Shown: piece by piece, positions 55,045 through 62,700 of the stretch
Position numbering within the stretch: position 1 is the stretch's first letter
How the letters are laid out: every line of letters begins with the position of its first letter
From: Tengunoibacter tsumagoiensis
GTDB taxonomy: Bacteria > Chloroflexota > Ktedonobacteria > Ktedonobacterales > Ktedonobacteraceae
DNA: 64,000 bases
Reading direction: 5' to 3'
Assembly (NCBI RefSeq): GCF_003967535.1
Contig: NZ_BIFR01000002.1
Location: forward strand, 1,674,001 to 1,738,000
The notes under the pieces: model-generated
Told to the model about the DNA's origin: nothing
The model's database searches: none
The model's input: the letters and a program-made list of their open reading frames with translations, nothing else
Position numbers and translations under genes: made by a program

Positions 55045-56499
55045 ATGATACCAGATGAAAAGACCAGTAAAGCGCTCAGTAGCGCTCAACTTCAAGAGAT
55101 TACCAGCCGTGTCTTACGTGATTTCGAGGCCACTGGAGAAGAGGCAATCGTCGGAAGTGTCCCTTATATGACCGTTGGCCAAAAAAAGGTTTTAAAGCAG
55201 TTCCTGTCAGAGCGCTGTGTATGGAAATTTTTTCAGCTCAATATGCCGCTGGAACCAGCTGTGCTGGCGAAAACATTAGCCTTTCTTTTTCTCCGATTTG
55301 ATACCCTTCGCTTACGCGTCAGGAAAGATGAAACTGGATGGCACCAATTTATTGCGCCCATTACGGAGGAGATTCCATTAAAATACGTCAATCTGGCGGG
55401 AATGAACGAGGACGAAAAACGTACTGCAATCAACAAGGCGGCTCAGGCGGAATTTCGTGATCTGCATCAATGGAAAGGGCCTCTTATTCGCATTGTTCAT
55501 TTTCTCGCTGGAGAAGGGCAACCTGATCTGCTGCTCATCCTCATTCATCATTTTACAACGGATATCACATCCGATTCTATTTTTTATGCAAACACACAGA
55601 AGATGTATTTTCACTTCTTAATGGACAAACCTTTTCCACGTGTGCGCCCTGCCCAGCATTCGTTTCAGCGCGCAATGCAGGATATTGTCAGCTATGTTCG
55701 AGAACAGTTGCAGGTCGAGCAAGAGATACAGTACTGGCTATCGCTACCAGATCTTCAGCCTTTAGCCGTAGATTTTCCAGAGGCGCTCACCAGTAGGAAA
55801 AAAGCCACGACGAACTGTGTATTGAGTATTCAGTTCAATCAGGAAGAGGCGGAGACGTTTCAAGCAATCCAAAAACACGTTCCTGTTCTCGATCTGCTTC
55901 TGGCTGCACTGGCCATTGCCTTTCAGAACTGGTCAGGCCGCTCACAATTGTTGATCTCAGTCCCTGATAATGGCCGAGCATTTTTGGGAGGAAAACCACT
56001 CACGGGAGTATTGGGGTACTTTACGATCCTTCGGAGCTTATTTCTCCAGATAGAGCCCTCCTGGTCGCTCGATATCACCTGGCAATCAATTCAAAAGCAG
56101 ATCCAGGCCATTCCACATCAGGGCTTAGGACTGAGCCTGCTTGGATGCTATGGCGATCACGATACGCTTCCGCCCAAAATCACACGTGAACAAAGCTATC
56201 ACATTACGTTCAACTATTGGGGTGTGATCCCTGATGATGAAAAAACAAGTGAAGAGTTCTTCCAGGTTGCTCATCACTACTCGCCATTAGTAGCCCCAGA
56301 GATAGCTGAGGAAGATCCTGAGGTCGTATTCTCTCCTCCAACTACCATACGTTTTGATGGTCATATTGAGGGGGATGAGCTCATTTTTCAGTGCTTTTAT
56401 GACGCACAACTCTATCGAGCGACGCGAATTGAGAGTTTTATCGAATATTATAAGCTTGCACTTATTTCGTTGCTACACTATATTCATAGTGCATCATAG
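55045..56499 (+). CDS. Free-standing condensation/epimerisation-fold protein
   Basis: Protein of 484 residues with the C/E superfamily fold in one unit. Motifs follow the epimerisation order more than the condensation order: LIHHFTTDITSDS for HHxxxDxxS, LTGVLGYFTI for VGWFT, QGLGLSLLGCY, and ITFNYWGVIPD for FNYLGQFD. The EGHGRE segment of true E domains reads PDNGRA, so the acidic catalytic residue is absent. It may therefore catalyse condensation or release in trans, or be non-catalytic. A short upstream frame (55011-55058, 15 codons) with a strong AAGGAGGTG site upstream overlaps its ATG; the start itself has only a weak ribosome site, so coupling is possible. Confidence 0.75.
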   Translation: MIPDEKTSKALSSAQLQEITSRVLRDFEATGEEAIVGSVPYMTVGQKKVLKQFLSERCVWKFFQLNMPLEPAVLAKTLAFLFLRFDTLRLRVRKDETGWHQFIAPITEEIPLKYVNLAGMNEDEKRTAINKAAQAEFRDLHQWKGPLIRIVHFLAGEGQPDLLLILIHHFTTDITSDSIFYANTQKMYFHFLMDKPFPRVRPAQHSFQRAMQDIVSYVREQLQVEQEIQYWLSLPDLQPLAVDFPEALTSRKKATTNCVLSIQFNQEEAETFQAIQKHVPVLDLLLAALAIAFQNWSGRSQLLISVPDNGRAFLGGKPLTGVLGYFTILRSLFLQIEPSWSLDITWQSIQKQIQAIPHQGLGLSLLGCYGDHDTLPPKITREQSYHITFNYWGVIPDDEKTSEEFFQVAHHYSPLVAPEIAEEDPEVVFSPPTTIRFDGHIEGDELIFQCFYDAQLYRATRIESFIEYYKLALISLLHYIHSAS

Positions 56500-56589
56500 C
56501 GCAACTAGCGCACTGCTCATGGCAGCTAGAGAGAGGCTTATAAGACACATCTCTCGCTCTTATCTTCATTGTAGAAAGGATTGACATAG

Positions 56590-57408
56590 ATGGGTTCAAT
56601 GATAGTAGAGGATACATCTCTTTCCAGTATGGCTCAAGCTCTTGATGCCAATAAAATTGCCTTTGGAACCTTGTTAGGAGGGTTATCTGGAGCGCAGGTC
56701 TATCAAGAGCCTGGCCTGGTCTGGTTTGAGACGGGCGTGCCAAATAATCTCTTTAATGGTGTGCTCCAGACGAGCCTGCCAACGGATACTGCGCCAGAAG
56801 CCATTAAGCGCGTGCTGGAGCATTTTCAGGTCAGGCAGCTTCCCTTTCACTGGCATATTGGACCTGCATCGCAAACAGCTGAATTGAGAGCATTGCTTGC
56901 AGCGCAGGGGATCGAGCATGACGAAGATGAGCCCGGCATGGGGCTGGACTTGTCGCTGCTTAATGAAGATCTTCCGCTGGCAGACAATGTTACCATTCGT
57001 CCAGTCACAAACCATGACCTTTTAAACAGCTGGATCAAAGTATGGGGATGCGGAGCTCCAGATGAGATTCTTCAACATTGGTTCACTATCTATTCCAGGC
57101 TTCCCTTTGGTCCAGAGCAGGATCTACGGCTATTTATCGGCTATGTAGACGAGGAGCCAGTCGGTGTCGTGGCTCTGTATCTGGCGGCTGGTGTTGCAGC
57201 AATTGAATGGGTGGTTACGCTGCACCAATTTCGTCGGCAAGGGATCGGTGCTTTTATGACCATGCTGGCCGCCAAAGAGGCAAGAAACGCAGGGTATCGG
57301 ATCGCAGTGCTCACAGCATCGCCATTTGGGATCAATATTTATCGTCGGATGGGATTTCAGGAATGCTGCCTTGTGAATACCTACGAATGGAGTCCACAGG
57401 ACGCCTGA
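56590..57408 (+). CDS. GNAT-family N-acetyltransferase
   Basis: Protein of 272 residues whose C-terminal 140 residues are a GNAT domain: VTIRPVTNHDLL as strand 1, VGVVALYLAAGVAAIEWVVTLHQFRRQGIGAFM with the Q/RxxGxG/A acetyl-CoA loop (RRQGIG), and YRRMGF near the end. The N-terminal 130 residues look like a second, degenerate GNAT-like half, as in two-domain members of the family. ATG 56590 follows AGAAAGGA. It is the last gene of the + strand tailoring series. It could acetylate an amine of the product, act in self-protection, or be unrelated; the sequence alone does not decide. Confidence 0.85.
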   Translation: MGSMIVEDTSLSSMAQALDANKIAFGTLLGGLSGAQVYQEPGLVWFETGVPNNLFNGVLQTSLPTDTAPEAIKRVLEHFQVRQLPFHWHIGPASQTAELRALLAAQGIEHDEDEPGMGLDLSLLNEDLPLADNVTIRPVTNHDLLNSWIKVWGCGAPDEILQHWFTIYSRLPFGPEQDLRLFIGYVDEEPVGVVALYLAAGVAAIEWVVTLHQFRRQGIGAFMTMLAAKEARNAGYRIAVLTASPFGINIYRRMGFQECCLVNTYEWSPQDA

Positions 57409-57432
57409 TCATATAATAAGAGGGTTTATCTG

Positions 57433-57483
57433 CTGATAATGGCATCCATTGTACCTAAAACATACAATGGATGCCATTATCAG
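57433..57483. terminator. Perfect 21-bp hairpin between convergent genes
   Basis: Left arm 57433-57453 (starts CTGATAATGG), 9-nt loop, right arm 57463-57483 (ends CCATTATCAG); the arms are exact reverse complements. It sits 24 bp after the GNAT gene and 240 bp before the end of the convergent carbamoyltransferase gene, a typical place for a bidirectional terminator, though no T-tract flanks it. The rest of 57484-57723 shows no supported gene. Confidence 0.6.
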
Positions 57484-57723
57484 TGCAACACCATATCATT
57501 TGACAGGATTATCGGCGCGTCTGCCAGGATATATGCCGACCATCTTCCTCGCTTTATGCAGGTAAGCAGTGCCATAAAAAGTGGCGAGACCTCAGTTTCT
57601 CTCGAAGGCGAGTTGCTATTGTAGCTTTCTCACCAGAAGCTGAGGGGAGTTGCCATTTTATAAGGTACTCGTGCCATGTTTTCTGCCAGAAATCCGCCAT
57701 TTTTTAAGTCAAATCACAAACCA

Positions 57724-59724
57724 TCACAAGAGCTCTGCTGCCCCTGGTTTCAATACCACCAATCGACGCGACCACAGATCAAGCATTTCGGCGAGGACGG
57801 TCTCTCTTTGCTCCTCAGCCAGGGCTACACTCTGGAATAATTCCTGGAGAGACTGCTTCCCATCTACACGACCCAGGACGGCAAATGCTTCCTGGGAGAG
57901 CGAGGCAGTGTATTTTGGACTGTAGTTGCATTGCACCGTGTAGTCAGTAACAATGTGCCCATGTCGATATCTGGTGGAACAATTGCGTACAATATACAGA
58001 GGGATAGACGGAACTAATTGTTGCAGCACAGAGGCATTGATCTCTTTTCTGCTGATCAAATAGTCGCCAATCACTAAATAATGAAGCTTCGTCGTCAGAA
58101 AACAGACCACCGCATCCTGGATAGAGTTGACAATTGGTTCAGCATTATTATTAAACGATGTATTCAAGAGAATGGGAACCCCTGTTTTTTGTCCAAAATT
58201 GTGGATCAGCTGCCAGAACTTCTCGTTCGTTGCTCTCGAGACGGTCTGGATGCGTGCCGTTCCATCGGTATGGGTGACGGCACCAAGCAACTGCTGCTGT
58301 TCTTTTTTCACTGACACGACGTAGATCATATAGGGGAAGGACGTTGTAGTTGTATTGGCGGGCACTTCATAGTAATCGCCAACGGACTCCTCTAACACAG
58401 CCGGGGCAAATGGTCGATATGCCTCGCGCATCTTTACCATGGCATTGATAATCTCACGATTTTCGACTGGCCTGGGATCAGCAAGGATACTCCGATTTCC
58501 AAGCGCACGTGGTCCAAACTCTGATCGTCCCTGGACCCAGCCAATGACTTTTCCTTGCGCAAGCAGTTCCGCCGTTGTCTCTACTATATTCTCGACCTTT
58601 TCATAGGCGAGAAGTGCGTCCCAGGTTGCTATCTGCCGTTCGATTGTGTCGTTGCCGCCAATATCTGTTCCCAGGTAGACATGTTCCAGTAAGGGCATTG
58701 GTACCTGCGGATCTTCTTTCTGTACTGCGTACAATGCAGCGCCCAATGCTGCCCCAGCATCATGGGATAGGGGCTGCACAAACATTCCTTTGAATGCACC
58801 CGAGTTCAGAATTTTCCCGTTCAGCGTACAGTTCAGGGCAACTCCACCTGCCAGACAGAGATGTTCATGACCTGTCTGAGTACGATAGTAGTCAAGGATG
58901 TGGAAGACAATTGTTTCCAATGCTTCTTGCAGTGCAGCGGCAATGTCTTTATGCACTTGCGTAAATGGTTCGTTTTTTCTTCGTGGCTGGAGAATCTCAA
59001 AGAGATAATCAATCCGGTCAAATTGAATGGTGTAAGAGCCATTTTCTAACAGACGATAGAATTTCTTGAACAATCTTCGGTACTTCGCAGGATTTCCATA
59101 GGGGGCCAATCCCATGACTTTATACTCATCAAACATCTCATACCCTAAAAATTTAATGACCTCGACATAGAAAAATCCAAGCGAGTCCGCCATAAACCAG
59201 GTATTCAGCATTTCTAATGTGCCATTGCGCCCACTTGATACGACGGTAGAGACCCCGTCTCCATGACCATCCATGGTCAGGACAAGACTATCGGAAAATC
59301 CTGACATACAATAGGTGCTCATCGCATGGGCCATGTGGTGCGGAACAAAGAGAAAGCGCTCATAGTCACATTGATACCCAAATTCATCGGCAAGTAAGTT
59401 CCGGATGATGGATCGTATGCCCTGTGATCCATCGATATCTGTACGTTCCAGGCTGGTATGCTGTAAAGCCTGATTTAACGCTTGCTCCTGACCATAGACC
59501 GCGATCCGATCGACCTGCTGTATGCCGATCCCATAGTGCTGAACGCATTCGCGAATCGCTCGTAAGGGCGCTTTGTCCGTATGCTTGATGCGATTCAGCC
59601 TCTCTTCTTCAATGGCAAAGACCAGCTTCCCATTGTCTAGCAAGACAGCAGTGGAGTCGTGGGCCGCATTATATTTATTCTCATCGATGAGATCGATGCC
59701 ACCACCAATACCAAGAACTATCAT
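57724..59724 (-). CDS. Carbamoyltransferase (NodU/CmcH family) with C-terminal extension
   Basis: Transfers a carbamoyl group from carbamoyl phosphate to a hydroxyl of a small molecule. Protein of 666 residues. The N-terminal YrdC/Kae1-like ATPase half shows GIGGGIDLID, VPHHMAHAMSTY and MDGHGDGVST, then CLAGGVALNCTLNGK; the C-terminal half has WVQGRSEFGPRALGNRSILADPR and ILLNTSFN, all classic for the family. About 85 residues beyond the normal end (after YLVIGDYLISRK) include SLSQEAFAVLGRVDGKQSLQELF, which resembles the PqqD winged-helix peptide-binding fold. ATG 59724 follows GGAGAAGAG. It lies 49 nt downstream of the C-FkbH-T-BtrH gene, so the two form an operon. Confidence 0.92.
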   Translation of the reverse strand: MIVLGIGGGIDLIDENKYNAAHDSTAVLLDNGKLVFAIEEERLNRIKHTDKAPLRAIRECVQHYGIGIQQVDRIAVYGQEQALNQALQHTSLERTDIDGSQGIRSIIRNLLADEFGYQCDYERFLFVPHHMAHAMSTYCMSGFSDSLVLTMDGHGDGVSTVVSSGRNGTLEMLNTWFMADSLGFFYVEVIKFLGYEMFDEYKVMGLAPYGNPAKYRRLFKKFYRLLENGSYTIQFDRIDYLFEILQPRRKNEPFTQVHKDIAAALQEALETIVFHILDYYRTQTGHEHLCLAGGVALNCTLNGKILNSGAFKGMFVQPLSHDAGAALGAALYAVQKEDPQVPMPLLEHVYLGTDIGGNDTIERQIATWDALLAYEKVENIVETTAELLAQGKVIGWVQGRSEFGPRALGNRSILADPRPVENREIINAMVKMREAYRPFAPAVLEESVGDYYEVPANTTTTSFPYMIYVVSVKKEQQQLLGAVTHTDGTARIQTVSRATNEKFWQLIHNFGQKTGVPILLNTSFNNNAEPIVNSIQDAVVCFLTTKLHYLVIGDYLISRKEINASVLQQLVPSIPLYIVRNCSTRYRHGHIVTDYTVQCNYSPKYTASLSQEAFAVLGRVDGKQSLQELFQSVALAEEQRETVLAEMLDLWSRRLVVLKPGAAELL

Positions 59725-59773
59725 GGATCTCTTCTCCTGTAGTGCTTATGCAACTCATCATTCAACTGAGTGC

Positions 59774-62700
59774 TCACACAAATAATCTTTCAACATACAG
59801 TGCTTCATGTTCTATGATGGTATCGAGCTGCTCCAGTGCTGTTTCGATGGATTTTTGATTGTAGCGCTCCGAGTAGTGAAATTTAGCGATGATTGAGCGG
59901 ATCACGCTCCAACTTTCGTGCACTTTTTTCAGCAGCTCGATACGATCTGGCTCGAGAGAGAGCTGCTCGACTTTATAGAGCTCAACTTTTTTGGCAGCTA
60001 TGACTGTATTCAAGTCGGCAATGAGTTGCTCTGCGGCTTCCCATAACAGGTCGCGCGATCTTGCCACTCTGGTAAAATCTGTGCGGAAGCGAGCCAGTGC
60101 CCGTAGTCCATCAAGAAGCTGCTGCTGATGGAGGAGGCTATTCTGCTTAAATGTTTGCCTCAAGTCATGCTCAGTCAAGTCAACATGCGTGTTCTCAGCA
60201 GAGAATTCATAGTAACTTTCAGTCTGTGAACTATGAAAATGGTGAAGAAAACCTTCGTAGGCGTTGCGAACATCGCTGAAACGAATCTTTCGCTGTTCAT
60301 ATAATGGGCTATCCATGTGCTTGTGCTCAATAATGTCAAACAGCTGGCTGTCGCGATCATAGCCATAGAGCAGCAAGGTGTGAGGATGATGGATCTTCTG
60401 ATAGGTATCGGGACGAATGGATTCATAGAAGCAGTCGACCCAGACAATGACCGGGCATCCTCGATAAATGGCGTGCAGGCTGGCCTCAATGACGTTCGCA
60501 ACGCTCTCTCTGGTCACAAAGGTCATTCCTTGCGCCTGAAGAAGTGCCTCGATGGGCAAGACAGGCTCGTATACAGAGGTTAATCCAGAGCCAGGCTGAC
60601 GCGGATCAGGATTGTAGGCGTATATGGTGCTATCGTTGACGAGAAAGGGCAGGATACTGCGCTTTGCATGTAACACAATAGGGAAAGCTGAGCTATAAAA
60701 GCAGTTTTTATAGATGAAGCTGTTGAAGGGTTCTATGCCTTGAATGAGCACTTGATGTTCATTCACTCCTTTGCTCGTCTCTTCTAGAGACTCAACAGCC
60801 TCAACACCATCCATTGCTGGAAGCGCTCCTCCCGTAAGATTCGCTGCATACTGGCGCACCGTTGGGTTGAGAAAAACGCTCTCGCCTTCTACAATGAGAT
60901 GGTGTTTTTCCAGCTCTACCTCTAACCTGATTGCCAGGAGAGAATTTCCCCCCATGGCAAAGAAGCTATCATCAATACCTAGCTCTTCTACGCCCAGGAC
61001 GTTTTTCCATAACGTACAGAGCAGCTCCTCCGTCTTGTTACGCGGCGCAACATAGACCTGAGGAGACGCAACATGAAGAGCCGTGTTGATGGGTAGCTGG
61101 ATGAGTGCTGCGGCTGATGCTTGCTCCAGGGGAGTATAGTAGGCGGAGTGCTTTGTACGTTTGGTATCTAGTGAGCTCATACTCCATTGCAGTTCACCAA
61201 CACTATCAGAACGGAGAGAAGCATCGCCTTGCCTTTCTTCTAATGGGACGGAGACCAGCTGTACTGCTTCTTTGCTTTCAGTCTTTGTGTCAACGGGCCG
61301 CTGTGGGAGGGGCTCATTATAGTAGATGGTCCCATAATAGGCTGAAGCAACGGCGCTGCGCACATCCAGGGTATAGACACTGTACTCATCGGAGTGGTGC
61401 GTTACATGCCAGTTGGTTCTGGTCAGAAACTCTTTGACAGGCTGATTTTTCGCGGTAGGATAGTAATGAGCAACCAGATGGGAGAGGTCATTCTTGCGAC
61501 AATACGCCATTAAGGTCTCTAAGATGGCATCTTCGATATGCCGACCCAGCACACGACAGCTAAGCAGAAATGTGTCAATGTTCAGTTGCTCTCCTGAACG
61601 CCGGGCAAAGACGGTACCGGTCATTCCATAACTGCCAAAGCGATCCTCAACCTCCACAACCCAACAGGACATGTCTGGTTGAGCCATGAGATCCAGAATC
61701 TGGTGCTCGTTGCGCCGGATTGTGCTGAGATTAAACTGATTGGTACGTTGCGTCATCTGGGCTGTACGGAGAGCGTGCTTACGCTCAAGCAGAGTCATAC
61801 TCATGCGGAGCTCTAGATCACGCAGAAAATCTTCGTGGGTAAGCACATCACCTTTTGCCTCTTGCCTCTGCCTTTCCGCACTATACAGAGCGCTTCGTTG
61901 CTGATCTTCATCGGTCACTTTGAGTCTGTCCAGCGCCCAGATGTGCTGTAAGAACTGGGGGATACATTGGACATCCTCGGGCAATTGAAGAGTCAAGACC
62001 TCTGGACAGTGGGTCATTATTTCAGCGCATTCGACCACGCTATCGTCAAACAGGATAAAACTATCCAGCCCCAGATTTAACTCCGCCGCCATCTCTCGCA
62101 CGTTGTGGGACTTTGGCTGCCAGTTTATACGCCAGGCCACAAAATCGGTCTGTTTGAGCAGCATGGCTTCGTTCGTGGCGAAAACATCCCAGACATCTCG
62201 CTCATTATTTTTGCTACAAAGCGCAAGTAGAAACCCTTCCGCCCGTTTTTGAAGCAGAAATTGCTGAAATTCTATAAATGGTGCAGTAACGGCAATGCCC
62301 TCTAGTCCATCTTCACCAACGATCCCTTTCCACAAGGTGTTATCACAATCAAGGACAATAACTTTAAAGGACTGTTGCTGCAATGCCAGGAGATGTCGCG
62401 CAACCTCCGTTCCAATGACGGCATACACTTCTTCAGTAAAGGGAAGGTGTGCCGCTCGATCTGTCACTGGATCAAAGATGGTCTGGACCGCATAGTGCTG
62501 GACAAGCGAACGCACATCGATGAGAGAGACGTTCTCTAATTGCGCAAGCGCTTGCTTCCAGCGATAGGTGAGCATCTCGATATAGGTCTGTGTAAGGTCA
62601 CTCAGGTTCGCTGCCCCCCCTGCTGGTAGCAGAGCCACAAGAGAGGGAATAGTTTTCGGGCTGTCTGTGAGAATCTTTACCAGGCGCGTAAAATGTTCTT

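Noticed and set aside
57439..57624. Frame of 61 codons between the GNAT and carbamoyltransferase genes.
   Set aside because: Its first part is the perfect hairpin, and there is no ribosome site or neighbour suggesting translation.
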